Translations under genes and position numbers: made by a program
Shown: piece by piece, positions 22,210 to 37,000 of the stretch
Numbering within the stretch: the first letter of the stretch is position 1
Layout of the letters: each line of letters begins with the position of its first letter
Assembly: GCA_030533445.1 (NCBI GenBank)
Contig: CM060066.1
Coordinates: forward strand, 34,976,235-35,040,234
Direction: 5' to 3'
Source: Cyprinodon diabolis
Taxonomy: Eukaryota > Chordata > Actinopteri > Cyprinodontiformes > Cyprinodontidae
Length of the DNA: 64,000 bases
Notes under the pieces: model-generated
Databases searched by the model: none
What the model was told of the DNA's origin: nothing
Seen by the model: only the letters and a program-made list of their open reading frames with translations

Positions 22210-25200
22210 TAAAGCCACAAGTGGCATTGGGCGGCCCTCGCAGCTCGCACCGCCTGGTATGCTGCGACCGCGGGAACCAAGCGACCGCCTCCTTCTTGCT
22301 CCTCCCGACCCAGCAAAATGGGTTCCACGCTTTACCTCTGGGCCTGCTGAGACAACCACAGCTTTGGTCAGGAAGGGTTAAACTAGGGATAAAATATAAT
22401 ATCTGGGATGAATCTCATCTGTGAGATAGATGCTGCGGCCATCTCAGGTGGTGGGTCAAAAGTATATGTTCAAAAGATGGAGAAACACCACCGCCAAAAT
22501 CCACGGTTAGCGGTAATACACCCTACTCAAAACAAAAAAAATCATTAAAAATCCATAGTTTGCAATAAAATCCCGAAAAAAATCGCAAATGTCAAGGAAC
22601 ACATCTCGCATGTCCTAGATTTTTTTTAGATGATTTATTAAATAATTTAAAGAAAGAAAAATCTTTAAACGTGAATGCCTTATACTGCGGCAGTTGAAAA
22701 CCTCATAAGATGCTCAAACATGCATAGATTTACGCCAAACTTGGCAGTCTTTTCTATAATCAAAGGATAAATAACTGTTCCAAATTTGGCTAGGATTGCT
22801 ATAAAACTTTTTGCGATACAACAATTTCCTGTTAACACAAACTTTTGAAAAATCAGAGTGACAGACTTTAAAGAAGCGCTTTGCTATTGTAACCAGCTTA
22901 CAGCAGGCTTTGTAAAGAACGTATTTTGAAAGTATTAGCTCATTTGGATAAAAGGCTGATTTTATAAAATTTTTTGAAAAGAGGTCAGTGATTTCACAAC
23001 AGGGTGAAATGTAATTCAAAATGGCCGACTCTACTCAAAACAAAAAAAATCATTAAAAATCCATAGTTTGCAATAAAATCCCGAAAAAAATCGCAAATGT
23101 CAAGGAACACATCTCGCATGTCCTAGATTTTTTTTAGATGATTTATTCAATAATTTAAAGAAAGAAAAATCTTTAAACGTGAATGCCTTATACTGCGGCA
23201 GTTGAAAACCTCATAAGATGCTCAAACATGCATAGATTTAGGCCACACTTGGCAGTCTTTTCTATAATCAAAGGATAAATAAATGTTCCAAATTTGGCTA
23301 GGATTGCTATAAAAAATTTAGCGATACAACAATTTCCTGTTAACACAAACTTTTGAAAAATCAGAGTGACAGACTTTAAAGAAGCGCTTTGCTATTGTAA
23401 CCAGCTTACAGCAGGCTTTGTAAAGAACGTATTTTGAAAGTATTAGCTCATTTGGATAAAAGGCTGATTTTATAAAAATTTTGGAAAAGAGGTCAGTGAT
23501 TTCACAACAGGGTGAAATGTAATTCAAAATGGCCGACTCTACTCAAAAAAACAGAAATCATTAAAAATCCATAGTTTGCAATAAAATCCCGAAAAAAATC
23601 GCAAATGTCAAGGAACACATCTCGCATGTCCTAGATTTTTTTTAGATGATTTATTAAATAATTTAAAGAAAGAAAAATCTTTAAACGTGAATGCCTTATA
23701 CTGCGGCAGTTGAAAACCTCATAAGATGCTCAAACATGCATAGATTTACGCCAAACTTGGCAGTCTTTTCTATAATCAAAGGATAAATAACTGTTCCAAA
23801 TTTGGCTAGGATTGCTATAAAACTTTTTGCGATACAACAATTTCCTGTTAACACAAACTTGTGAAAAATCAGAGTGACAGACTTTAAAGAAGCGCTTTGC
23901 TATTGTAACCAGCTTACAGCAGGCTTTGTAAAGAACGTATTTTGAAAGTATTAGCTCATTTGGATAAAAGGCTGATTTTATACAATTTTTTGAAAAGAGG
24001 TCCGTGATTTCACAACAGGGTAAAATGTAATTCAAAATGGCCGACTCTACTCAAAACAAAAAAAATCATTAAAAATCCATAGTTTGCAATAAAATCCCGA
24101 AAAAAATCACAAATGTCAAGGAACACATCTTGCATATCCTAGATTTTTTTTAGATGATTTATTAAATAATTTAAAGAAAGAAAAATCTTTAAACTTGAAT
24201 GCCATATACTGCGGCAGTTGAAAACCCCATAAGATGCTCAAACATGCATAGATTCACGCCAAACTTGGCAGTCTTTTCTATAATCAAAGGATAAATAACT
24301 GTACCAAATTTGGCTACGATTGCTATAAAACTTTTTGAGATACAACAATTTCCTGTTAACAAAAAATTGTGAAAAATCAGAGTGACGGACTTTTAAGAAG
24401 AGCTATGCTGTGTTTACCATCAAACCAGTAGCGATTAGAGGAATATATTCCAAAAGTCCTAGCTCTTTTAGGAAAACGACTGATTTTTTAGAAATATTTT
24501 AACATAGTGATTCTATTTTCATAAGGGTGCCGTTTGATTAAAAATGGCCGACTTCATGAGAGGTTTAGACCATGGCTCCAATGAAACTTTTTGTAGGTGG
24601 AGAGCTCATACAGATGTGTGCCCAGTTTTATTATCCTAGGAACGAGCATGGCTAGGGGCTGAATTATTTCCTGGCATTATCTGTCCACTTGACCAACTAT
24701 TAGGCGAGAACGCAAACTTTTGAAAAATCAGAGTGACGGACTTTAAAGAAGCGCTTTACTGTTGTAACCAGCTTATAGCAGGCTTTGTAAAGAACGTATT
24801 TTGAAAGTTTTAGCTCATTTGGATAAAAGGCTGATTTTATACAATTTTTTGAAAAGAGGTCTGTGATTTCACAACAGGGTAAAATGTAATTCAAAATGGC
24901 CGACTTCCGGTGGGGTTTAGACCGTGTCTTCAAGAGGCTTTTAGTTGGGGCCTGATGAGATGCAAATGTGTTCAAAGTTTCAATATTCCTGGACTAAAAA
25001 CGGCTTGGGGCTGATGGTTTGAAGTTTGTTATTTCTAGGGGGCGCTGTAGGGAAATTAAGCCCCGCCCACAAAATATTGCTCTGGATTCCTGTTGGGAGT
25101 TGGACTAGGATCATCTCTTGTTATTTTGGTGCAGATCTGATTATTATTGAGGAAATGAGAGCCAATCGTATTTTCATGGCGAAACGCCTCACTTCGCCAT

Positions 25201-26030
25201 GGTGCCACGGCAACACCATTTAACTCAGACTCTCTGTGCTTTAAACGAAGTTAGACCAACCTGTTTTCTATCATCTGACAAAGTTTCAAGGTGCTGGTGT
25301 TTAAAATGAGTGAAAGGGACCCTCCCAAGTGAAAAAAGTAACTTTCTTCCCTTAGGGGGCGGGGCTTAGATGATGTCATCATTTGACCATCCAGTATGGT
25401 CAAGCACCCAAAGGGGCTCCTTACTGCCAAACTTGGTTTGATTTGAATTTTTTTTGTAAAAGTTATTCAACTTTGAAATTCTTCAAAAGTAGCCTAACTT
25501 TGGGGCCCCTGGGGACCCCTTAAACATGCTCAAAAACGAAAACCTTTGATAACTTTTAATCTCCAATGCCTTAACTGCATAATGACCGAGTTTGAAGCCG
25601 ATAGCTCATAATCCCTAGGAGGAGTTCGTTAAAGTTCGACATGAGCGAAAATGAAAAATGGCCAAAAATCGCACTTTGACCCAAAATGGCTGACTTCCTG
25701 TGGGTTTTAGGGCATACCTCCAAGAGACTTTTTTTCATGATTTGAGGAGATCTACCTGTGTGCCAAAATTCAGATCTCTGGGACTTACAGTTTCCCCCAA
25801 CTCACGTTAGGGGGCGCTGTGGCGTAATTTGGGGGCGGCCATTTTTGATTCTATTATAGACCGGCTATTTCACGCGGGGGACAATTTACTGCCACGTTTT
25901 CCTGAGTTTTTGAATATGCGAAGTCCCCGTAAAATGCGTTCAAAGTGCTACAAGAATCGTAATAATAATAATAATAAGAAACTTTCGAAATACAATAGGC
26001 CTTCGCAGCACTTTGCTGCTCGGGCCTAAT
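22210..26030 (+). repeat. Unit U4 (3821 bp, tail type A)
   Basis: Three monomers start at 22523, 23031 and 23539; terminal monomer at 24047; tail A with orphan half-monomer 24712-24904. The middle monomer has changes near 23312 (AAAAAATTTAGCG) and 23474 that shorten the minus-strand frame to 69 codons. CTCF-like cores: 25037-25046 and 25809-25818. The pre-AAT sequence (GTGCTACAAGAATCGT) differs from other units. Ends with AAT and a 55-bp hairpin module (25976-26030). Confidence 0.93.
25976..26030 (+). other. 55-bp terminal hairpin module of U4
   Basis: Same module as at the end of U2, with one change in the stem-loop region (GCAGCACTTTGCTGC in place of GCAGCGCTTTGCTGC). The change falls in the loop, leaving both GCAGC/GCTGC arms paired. 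Confidence 0.75.
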
Positions 26031-29000
26031 TAAAGCCACAAGTGGCATTGGGCGGCCCTCGCAGCTCGCACCGCCTGGTATGCTGCGACCGCGGGAACCA
26101 AGCGACCGCCTCCTTCTTGCTCCTCCCGACCCAGCAAAATGGGTTCCACGCTTTACCTCTGGGCCTGCTGAGACAACCACAGCTTTGGTCAGGAAGGGTT
26201 AAACTAGGGATAAAATATAATATCTGGGATGAATCTCATCTGTGAGATAGATGCTGCGGCCATCTCAGGTGGTGGGTCAAAAGTATATGTTCAAAAGATG
26301 GAGAAACACCACCGCCAAAATCCACGGTTAGCGGTAATACACCCTACTCAAAACAAAAAAAATCATTAAAAATCCATAGTTTGCAATAAAATCCCGAAAA
26401 AAATCACAAATGTCAAGGAACACATCTCGCATGTCCTAGATTTTTTTTAGATGATTTATTAAATAATTTAAAGAAAGAAAAATCTTTAAACGTGAATGCC
26501 TTATACTGCGGCAGTTGAAAACCTCATAAGATGCTCAAACATGCATAGATTTACGCCAAACTTGGCAGTCTTTTCTATAATCAAAGGATAAATAACTGTT
26601 CCAAATTTGGCTAGGATTGCTATAAAACTTTTTGCGATACAACAATTTCCTGTTAACACAAACTTTTGAAAAATCAGAGTGACAGACTTCAAAGAAGCGC
26701 TTTGCTATTGTAACCAGCTTACAGCAGGCTTTGTAAAGAACGTATTTTGAAAGTATTAGCTCATTTGGATAAAAGGCTGATTTTATACAATTTTTTGAAA
26801 AGAGGTCCGTGATTTCACAACAGGGTGAAATGTAATTCAAAATGGCCGACTCTACTCAAAACAAAAAAAATCATAAAAAATCCATATTTTGAAATAAAAT
26901 CCAGAAAAAAATCGCAAATGTCAAGGAACACATCTCGCATGTCCTAGATTTTTTTTAGATGATTTATTAAATAATTTAAAGAAAGAAAAATCTTTAAACG
27001 TGAATGCCTTATACTGCGGCAGTTGAAAACCCCATAAGATGCTCAAACATGCATAGATGTAGGCCAAACTTGGCAGTCTTTTCTATAATCAAAGGATAAA
27101 TGAATGTTCCAAATTTGGCTAGGATTGCTATAAAACTTTTTGAGATACAACAATTTCCTGTTAACACAAACTTTTGAGAAATCAGAGTGACGGACTTTAA
27201 AGAAGCGCTTTCCTATTGTAACCAGCTTACAGCAGGCTTTGTAAAGAACGTATTTTGAAAGTTTTAGCTCATTTGGATAAAAGGCTGATTTTATACAATT
27301 TTTTGAAAAGAGGTCCGTGATTTTACAACAGGGTAAAATGTAATTCAAAATGGCCGACTCTACTCAAAACAAAAAAAATCATTAAAAATCCATAGTTTGC
27401 AATAAAATCCCGAAAAAAATCACAAATGTCAAGGAACACATCTTGCATGTCCTAGATTTTTTTTAGATGATTTATTAAATAATTTAAAGAAAGAAAAATC
27501 TTTAAACTTGAATGCCATATACTGCGGCAGTTGAAAACCCCATAAGATGCTCAAACATGCATAGATTCACGCCAAACTTGGCAGTCTTTTCTATAATCAA
27601 AGGATAAATAACTGTTCCAAATTTGGCTAGGATTGCTATAAAACTTTTTGCGATATAACAATTTCCTGTTAACACAAACTTTTGAAAAATAGGAGTGACA
27701 GACTTTAAAAAAGCGCTTTGCTATTGTAACCAGCTTACAGCAGGCTTTGGAAAGAACGTATTTTGAAAGTATTAGCTCATTTGGATAAAAGACTGATTTT
27801 ATACAATTTTTTGAAAAGAGGTCCGTGATTTCACAACAGGGTGAAATGTAATTCAAAATGGCCGACTCTACTCAAAACAAAAAAAATCATAAAAAATCCA
27901 TATTTTGAAATAAAATCCAGAAAAAAATCGCAAATGTCAAGGAACACATCTCGCATGTCCTAGATTTTTTTTAGATGATTTATTAAATAATTTAAAGAAA
28001 GAAAAATCTTTAAACGTGAATGCCTTATAGTGCGGCAGTTGAAAACCCCATAAGATGCTCAAACATGCATAGATTCACGCCAAACTTGGCAGTCTTTTCT
28101 ATAATCAAAGGATAAATAAATGTTCCAAATTTGGCTAGGATTGCTATAAAACTTTTTGAGATACAACAATTTCCTGTTAACACAAACCTTTGAGAAATCA
28201 GAGTGACGGACTTTAAAGAAGCGCTTTCCTATTGTAACCAGCTTACAGCAGGCTTTGTAAAGAACGTATTTTGAAAGTTTTAGCTCATTTGGATAAAAGG
28301 CTGATTTTATACAATTTTTTGAAAAGAGGTCCGTGATTTCACAACAGGGTGAAATGTAATTCAAAATGGCCGACTCTACTCAAAACAAAAAAAATCATAA
28401 AAAATCCATAGTTTGCAATAAAATCCCGAAAAAAATCGCAAATGTCAAGGAACACATCTTGCATGTCCTAGATTTTTTTTAGATGATTTATGAAATAATT
28501 TAAAGAAAGAAAAATCTTTAAACTTGAATGCCATATACTGCGGCAGTTGAAAACCCCATAAGATGCTCAAACATGCATAGATTCATGCCAAACTTGGCAG
28601 TCTTTTCTATAATCAAAGGATAAATAACTATTCCAAATTTGGCTACGATTGCTTTAAAACTTTTTGAAATACAACAATTTCCTGTTAACACAAACTTTTG
28701 AAAAATTAGAGTGACGGACTTTTAAGAAGAGCTATGCTGTGTTTACCGTCATACAAGTAGCTATTAGAGGAATATATTCCAAAAGTCCTAGCGTTTTTGG
28801 GAAAACGACTGATTTTTTAGAAATATTTTAACATAGTGATTCTATTTTCATAAGGGTGACGTTTGATTCAAAATGGCCGACTTCATGAGAGGTTTAGACC
28901 ATGGGCCCAAGAGACTTTTTTGTAGGTCCTGAGGGGTTACATAAGTGGTCCAAGTTTCAGAACTCTCAGTCATAACATGGCACGGGGCTTACCCTTTGTT

Positions 29001-30589
29001 TCCCTGCCTAATGACCAAGTTTGGCGCTTGGCCACGCCCACATGCTTTGATTTAGAAAAATTCCTTTGATAACTTTTGATCCCCAATGTCTCAAGTCATT
29101 ATACGGTGAATATAAAGTGTGTAACTCAAAAGCTCTAGGAGGAGTTCGCTCAAATAGGTCACAAAGGTAAGAAAGCAAAGGGATTTCTTTGATTCAAAAT
29201 GGCCGACTTCCTGTGTGATTTGGACCATGGCCCCAAGAGACTTTTTTGTAGGTCCTGAGGGGTTACATAAGTGGTCCAAGTTTCAGAACTCTCAGTCATA
29301 ACATGGCACGGGGCTTACCCTTTGTTTCCCTGCCTAATGACCAAGTTTGACGCCTGGCCACGCCCACATGCTTTGATGTAGAAAAATTCCTTTGATAACT
29401 TTTGATCCCCAATGCCTCAAGTCAAGTTGGAGTTAGTTTGAAGCCTGTGACTCAAAAGCTGTAGGAGGAGTTCGTTCAAATATAGAGGCTATAAAGTGCA
29501 AAATTACGGTGAAAATTTGAACTTCAATCAAAAATGGCCGACTTCCTGTGGGGTTTAGACCATGGGTCCAAGAGGCTTTTTTGTAGGTCCTGGGGTGTTT
29601 AACATGTGTGCCAACTTTCATAATCCTAAGTCATTGCATGGCTTGGGGCTGGTCGTTTTAGTTTTTCTAGGGGGCGCTGTATAGAAAGTAAGCCACGCCC
29701 ATCGATTATTGGCCTAGATTCTTGTGTGGGCTTGGACCAAGTTCCATCCTAGTGACTTTGGTGCAGATTGAAGGATCTATGAGGAGATGAGAGCCAAAAG
29801 TATGATCACGGCGAAACACCTGACTTTGCCGGGTCACCATAGCAACACCATTTAACTCAAAATCTTTGTGCTTTAAACGAAGTTAGACCAACATGTTTTC
29901 TATCATCTGACAAAGTTTCAAGGTGCTGGTGTTTAATATGACTGAAAGGGACCCTCCCAAGTGAAAAAAGTGACTTTCTTCCCTTAGGGGGCGGGGCTTA
30001 GATGATGTCATCATTTGACCATCCAGTATGGTCAAGCACCCAAAGGGGCTCCTTACTGCCTAACTTGGTTTGATTTGAACTTTTTTTGTAAAAGTTATTC
30101 CACTTTGAAATTCTTCAAAAGTGCCCTAACTTTGGGGCCCCTGGGGACCCCTTAAACATGCTCAAAAACGAAAACCTTTGATAACTTTTAATCTCCAATG
30201 CCTTAACTGCATAATGACCGAGTTTGAAGCCGATAGCTCATTATCCCTAGGAGGAGTTCGTTAAAGTTCGACATGAGCGAAAATGAAAAATGGCCAAAAA
30301 TCGCACTTTGACCCAAAATGGCTGACTTCCTGTGGGTTTTAGGGCATACCTCCAAGAGACTTTTTTTCATGATTTGAGGTGATCTACCTGTGTGCCAAAG
30401 TTCAAATCTCTGGGACTTACAGTTTCCCCCAACTCACGTTAGGGGGCGCTGTGGCGTAATTTGGGGGCGGCCATTTTGGATTCCATTATAGACCGGCTAT
30501 TTCACGCGGGGGACAATTTACTGCCACGTTTTCCTGAGTTTTTGAATATGCGAAGTCCCCGTAAAATGCGTTTGAAGTGAGAAAAGAAA

Positions 30590-30636
<47 letters not shown>

Positions 30637-30685
30637 GAAACTTTCGAAATACAATAGGCCTTCGCAGCGCTTTGCTGCTCGGGCC

Positions 30686-30724
<39 letters not shown>

Positions 30725-30777
30725 GAAACTTTCGAAATACAATAGGCCTTCGCAGCGCTTTGCTGCTCGGGCCTAAT
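26031..30777 (+). repeat. Unit U5 (4747 bp, tail type B, duplicated end module)
   Basis: Monomers start at 26344, 26852, 27360 and 27868; terminal monomer at 28376; tail B. CTCF-like cores: 29669-29678 and 30441-30450. Its monomer order matches U2 and U12. The unit ends with AAT tract, hairpin module (30635-30689), second AAT tract, second hairpin module (30723-30777), the only double ending in the window. Confidence 0.93.
30589..30777 (+). repeat. Tandem duplication of AAT tract plus hairpin module
   Basis: Two copies of (AAT)n followed by the 55-bp module stand in tandem: AAT 30589-30636 with module 30635-30689, and AAT 30688-30724 with module 30723-30777. The two modules look identical. 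The second AAT tract begins directly on the AAT that closes the first module, as expected if the module end primed or captured a further AAT tract. Confidence 0.9.
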
Positions 30778-33700
30778 TAAAACCGCGAGCGGTATTGACG
30801 GCCCTCGCAGCTCAGCGCCGCTCGGCCTATTGCGACCGCGGGAGCCAAGCAACCGCCGCCCCCTTGCACCTTCCCAGCCAGCGGAAAAAGCTTCACGCTT
30901 CACCTCTGGACCAGCCGGAGACAACCACAGCGTTGGTCAGGAAAGGGTTAAACTAGGGATAAAAGTTAATATCTGGGGATGAATCTCATCTGTCAGATAG
31001 ATGCTGTGGCCATCTCAGTTAATGTGTCAAAAGTATATATTCAAAAGATGGAGTAACAGCACCGCCAAAATCCAAGGCGGTACTACACCCTACTCAAAAC
31101 AAAAACAAAAAATCATTAAAAATCCATAGTTTGCAATAAAATCCCGAAAAAAATCGCAAATGTCAAGGAACACATCTCGCATGTCCTAGATTTTTTTTAG
31201 ATGATTTTATTAAATAATTTAAAGAAAGAAAAATCTTTAAACGTGAATGCCTTATACTGCGGCAGTTGAAAACCTCATAAGATGCTCAAACATGCATAGA
31301 TTTACGCCAAACTTGGCAGTCTTTTCTATAATCAAAGGATAAATAACTGTTCCAAATTTGGCTAGGATTGCTATAAAACTTTTTGCGATACAACAATTTC
31401 CTGTTAACACAAACTTTTGAAAAATCAGAGTGACAGACTTTAAAGAAGCGCTTTGCTATTGTAACCAGCTTACAGCAGGCTTTGTAAAGAACGTATTTTG
31501 AAAGTATTAGCTCATTTGGATAAAAGGCTGATTTTATAAAATTTTTTGAAAAGAGGTCAGTGATTTCACAACAGGTCGAAATGTAATTCAAAATGGCCGA
31601 CTCTACTCAAAACAAACAAATCATTAAAAATCCATAGTTTGCAATAAAATCCCGAAAAAAATCGCAAATGTCAAGGAACACATCTTGCATGTCCTAGATT
31701 TTTTTTAGATGATTTATTAAATAATTTAAAGAAAGAAAAATCTTTAAACGTGAATGCCTTATACTGCGGCAGTTGAAAACCTCATAAGATGCTCAAACAT
31801 GCATAGATTTACGCCAAACTTGGCAGTCTTTTCTATAATCAAAGGATAAATAAATGTTCCAAATTTGGCTAGGATTGCTATAAAACTTTTTGCGATACAA
31901 CAATTTCCTGTTAACACAAACTTTTGAAAAATCAGAGTGACAGACTTTAAAGAAGCGCTTTGCTATTGTAACCAGCTTACAGCAGGCTTTGTAAAGAACG
32001 TATTTTGAAAGTATTAGCTCATTTGGATAAAAGGCTGATTTTATAAAATTTTTTGAAAAGAGGTCAGTGATTTCACAACAGGGTGAAATGTAATTCAAAA
32101 TGGCCGACTCTACTCAAAACAAAAAAAATCATTAAAAATCCATAGTTTGCAATAAAATCCCGAAAAAAATCGCAAATGTCAAGGAACACATCTTGCATGT
32201 CCTAGATTTTTTTTAGATGATTTATTAAATAATTTAAAGAAAGAAAAATCTTTAAACTTGAATGCCATATACTGCGGCAGTTGAAAACCCCATAAGATAC
32301 TCAAACATGCATAGATTCACGCCAAACTTGGCAGTCTTTTCTATAATCAAAGGATAAATAACTGTACCAAATTTGGCTAGGATTGCTATAAAACTTTTTG
32401 AGATACAACAATTTCCTGTTAACACAAACTTGTGAAAAATCAGAGTGACGGACTTTTAAGAAGAGCTATGCTGTTTTTACCATCAAACAAGTAGCGATTA
32501 GAGGAATATATTCCAAAAGTCCTAGCTCTTTTGGGAAAACGACTGATTTTTTAGAAATATTTTAACATAGTGATTCTATTTTCATAAGGGTGCCGTTTGA
32601 TTCAAAATGGCCGACTTCATGAGAGGTTTAGACCATGGCTCCAATGAAACATTTTGTAGGTGGAGAGCTCATACAGATGTGTGCCCAGTTTTATTATCCT
32701 AGGAACGAGCATGGCTAGGGGCTGAATTATTTCCTGGCATTATCTGTCCACTTGACCAACTATTAGGCGAGAACGCAAACTTTTGAAAAATCAGAGTGAC
32801 GGACTTTAAAGAAGCGCTTTACTGTTGTAACCAGCTTATAGCAGGCTTTGTAAAGAACGTATTTTGAAAGTTTTAGCTCATTTGGATAAAAGGCTGATTT
32901 TATACAATTTTTTGAAAAGAGGTCTGTGATTTCACAACAGGGTAAAATGTAATTCAAAATGGCCGACTTCCGGTGGGGTTTAGACCATGTCTTCAAGAGG
33001 CTTTTAGTTAGGGCCTGATGAGATGCAAATGTGTTCAAAGTTTGAACATTCCTGGACTAAAAACGGCTTGGGGCTGGTGGTTTTAAGGTTGTTATTTCTA
33101 GGGGGCGCTGTAATGAAATTAAGCCCCGCCCACAAAATATTGCTCTGGATTCCTGTTTGGAGTTGGACTGGGATCATCTCTTGTGATTTTGGTGCAGATC
33201 TGATTATAAATCAGGAAATGAGAGCCAATCGTATTTTCATGGCGAAACGCCTCACTTCGCCATGGCGCCACAGCAACACCATTTGACGAAAGCTCTCTGT
33301 GCCTTAAACGAAGTTAGGACAACATGTTGTCTGTCTGCTGACAAAGTTTTAGGTTGATGAGGTCAAGTAGGACAGAGAGGGACCATTCCAAGAAAAAAAC
33401 GTGACTTCCGGTTCTCAGGGGGCGTGGCTTCAATCATGCCAAAATTGTAATATACAGTTTTGTTGGGAACCCAGAGAGGATTAATACTACCAAGTTTGGT
33501 GTCATTTCAGTTTCATATGAAAAAGTAATTGCATTTTGAAAATGTTGGCGAGTACGCCAACTTCGAGGCGTGGCCACACCCCTTTAAAATGCTGGAAAAC
33601 TCAAAAAAATAATAAGTTTAGATCTCACATGCCTTATCTGCATACATGCCAAGTTTGAAGCCGATGGCTCACCGTCCCTAGGACGAGTTCGCGAAAGTTC

Positions 33701-34049
33701 GACGTCAACAAAATTGAAAAATTGCCAAAAATCAGCCTTTGACCCAAAATGGCCGACTTTCTGTAGGTTTTAGAGCATACCCACAATGTAACTTTTTTCA
33801 TGATTTGGTGATATCTATGTACCTGCCAAATCTCAAATCTCTGTGACTTACGGTTTTCCCCAACTCACATCAGGGGGCGCTGTAGAGCCATTTGGCCACG
33901 CCCATTTTGAATTCCATTATAATACGTAAATTTCACTAGGGGGACAATTTACTGCCAAGTTTGGTGACTTTTTGAACATGTTAAAGCCGCCAAAAAGCTG
34001 TTTGTTTTAGGGGGAGAAAAATAAGAATAATAATAATAATAATAATAAT
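30778..34049 (+). repeat. Unit U6 (3272 bp, divergent subfamily, tail A/C)
   Basis: The head is a diverged version starting ACCGC-GA-GCGGT and differing throughout its GC-rich part. It has only two monomers, starting at 31090 (513 bp) and 31603 (507 bp), then the terminal monomer at 32110. The first tail part is type A with half-monomer 32775-32967. From about 33286 the tail is a clearly diverged version (CTTCCGGTTCTCAGGGGGCGTGG, ending CCGCCAAAAAGCTG and TTTTAGGGGGAG). CTCF-like cores: 33100-33109 and 33872-33881. Closest relative is U11. Confidence 0.93.
33867..33881 (+). promoter_or_regulatory. Best CTCF-like site of the array (U6 copy)
   Basis: ACATCAGGGGGCGCT matches 13 of 15 positions of the vertebrate CTCF core consensus (CCASYAGRKGGCRSY). 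It is the second of the two sites in U6 and lies on the + strand like all others. CCATTTTGAATTCC follows within ~35 bp. Binding is not shown; this is a motif match. Confidence 0.45.
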
Positions 34050-37000
34050 TAAAGCCACAAGTGGCATTGGGCGGCCCTCGCAGCTCGCACCGCCTGGTAT
34101 GCTGCGACCGCGGGAACCAAGCGACCGCCTCCTTCTTGCTCCTCCCGACCCAGCAAAATGGGTTCCACGCTTTACCTCTGGGCCTGCTGAGACAACCACA
34201 GCTTTGGTCAGGAAGGGTTAAACTAGGGATAAAATATAATATCTGGGATGAATCTCATCTGTGAGATAGATGCTGCGGCCATCTCAGGTGGTGGGTCAAA
34301 AGTATATGTTCAAAAGATGGAGAAACACCACCGCCAAAATCCACGGTTAGCGGTAATACACCCTACTCAAAACAAAAAAAATCATTAAAAATCCATAGTT
34401 TGCAATAAAATCCCGAAAAAAATCGCAAATGTCAAGGAACACATCTCGCATGTTCTAGATTTTTTTTAGATGATTTATTAAATAATTTAAAGAAAGAAAA
34501 ATCTTTAAACGTGAATGCCTTATACTGCGGCAGTTGAAAACCTCATAAGATGCTCAAACATGCATAGATTTACGCCAAACTTGGCAGTCTTTTCTATAAT
34601 CAAAGGATAAATAACTGTTCCAAATTTGGCTAGGATTGCTATAAAACTTTTTGCGATACAACAATTTCCTGTTAACACAAACTTTTGAAAAATCAGAGTG
34701 ACAGACTTCAAAGAAGCGCTTTGCTATTGTAACCAGCTTACAGCAGGCTTTGTAAAGAACGTATTTTGAAAGTATTAGCTCATTTGGATAAAAGGCTGAT
34801 TTTATACAATTTTTTGAAAAGAGGTCCGTGATTTCACAACAGGGTGAAATGTAATTCAAAATGGCCGACTCTACTCAAAACAAAAAAAATCATAAAAAAT
34901 CCATATTTTGAAATAAAATCCAGAAAAAAATCGCAAATGTCAAGGAACACATCTCGCATGTCCTAGATTTTTTTTAGATGATTTATTAAATAATTTAAAG
35001 AAAGATAAATCTTTAAACTTGAATGCCTTATACTGCGGCAGTTGAAAACCCCATAAGATGCTCAAACATGCATAGATTCACGCCAAACTTGGCACTCTTT
35101 TCTATAATCAAAGGATAAATAACTGTTCCAAATTTGGCTAGGATTGCTATAAAACTTTTTGCGATACAACAATTTCCTGTTAACACAAACTTTTGAAAAA
35201 TCAGAGTGACAGACTTTAAAGAAGCGCTTTGCTATTGTAACCAGCTTACAGCAGGCTTTGTAAAGAACGTATTTTGAAAGTATTAGCTCATTTGGATAAA
35301 AGGCTGATTTTATACAATTTTTTGAAAAGAGGTCAGTGATTTCACAACAGGGTGAAATGTAATTCAAAATGGCCGACTCTACTCAAAACAAAAAAAATCA
35401 TTAAAAATCCATAGTTTGCAATAAAATCCCGAAAAAAATCACAAATGTCAAGGAACACATCTTACATGTCCTAGATTTTTTTTAGATGATTTATTAAATA
35501 ATTTAAAGAAAGAAAAATCTTTAAACGTGAATGCCTTATACTGCGGCAGTTGAAAACCTCATAAGATGCTCAAACATACATAGATTTACGCCAAACTTGG
35601 CAGTCTTTTCTATAATCAAAGGATAAATAAATGTTCCAAATTCGGCTAGGATTGCTATAAAACTTTTTGCGATACAATAATTTCCTGTTAACACAAACTT
35701 TTGAAAAATCAGAGTGACAGACTTTAAAGAAGCGCTTTGCTATTGTAACCAGCTTACAGCAGGCTTTGTAAAGAACATATTTTGAAAGTATTAGCTCATT
35801 TGGATAAAAGGCTGATTTTATACAATTTTTTGAAAAGAGGTCAGTGATTTCACAACAGGGTGAAATGTAATTCAAAATGGCCGACTCTACTCAAAACAAA
35901 AAAAATCATTAAAAATCCATAGTTTGCAATACAATCCCGAAAAAAATCACAAATGTCAAGGAACACATCTTGCATGTCCTAGATTTTTTTTAGATGATTT
36001 ATTAAATAATTTAAAGAAAGAAAAATCTTTAAACTTGAATGCCATATACTGCGGCAGTTGAAAACCCCATAAGATGCTCAAACATGCATAGATTCACGCC
36101 AAACTTGGCAGTCTTTTCTATAATCAAAGGATAAATAACTGTTCCAAATTTGGCTAGGATTGCTATAAAACTTTTTGAGATACAACAATTTCCTCTTAAC
36201 ACAAACCTTTGAGAAATCAGAGTGACGGACTTTAAAGAAGCGCTTTCCTATTGTAACCAGCTTACAGCAGGCTTTGTAAAGAACGTATTTTGAAAGTTTT
36301 AGCTCATTTGGATAAAAGGCTGATTTTATACAATTTTTTGAAAAGAGGTCCGTGATTTTACAACAGGGTGAAATGTAATTCAAAATGGCCGACTCTACTC
36401 AAAACAAAAAAAATCATAAAAAATCCATATTTTGAAATAAAATCCAGAAAAAAATCGCAAATGTCAAGGAACACATCTCGCATGTCCTAGATTTTTTTTA
36501 GATGATTTATTAAATAATTTAAAGAAAGAAAAATCTTTAAACGTGAATGCCTTATAGTGCGGCAGTTGAAAACCCCATAAGATGCTCAAACATGCATAGA
36601 TTCACGCCAAACTTGGCAGTCTTTTCTATAATCAAAGGATAAATAAATGTTCCAAATATGGCTAGGATTGCTATAAAACTTTTTGAGATACAACAATTTC
36701 CTGTTAACACAAACCTTTGAGAAATCAGAGTGACGGACTTTAAAGAAGCGCTTTCCTATTGTAACCAGCTTACAGCAGGCTTTGTAAAGAACGTATTTTG
36801 AAAGTTTTAGCTCATTTGGATAAAAGGCTGATTTTATACAATTTTTTGAAAAGAGGTCCGTGATTTTACAACAGGGTAAAATGTAATTCAAAATGGCCGA
36901 CTCTACTCAAAACAAAAAAAATCATTAAAAATCCATAGTTTGCAATAAAATCACGAAAAAAATCACAAATGTCAAGGAACACATCTTGCATGTCCTAGAT

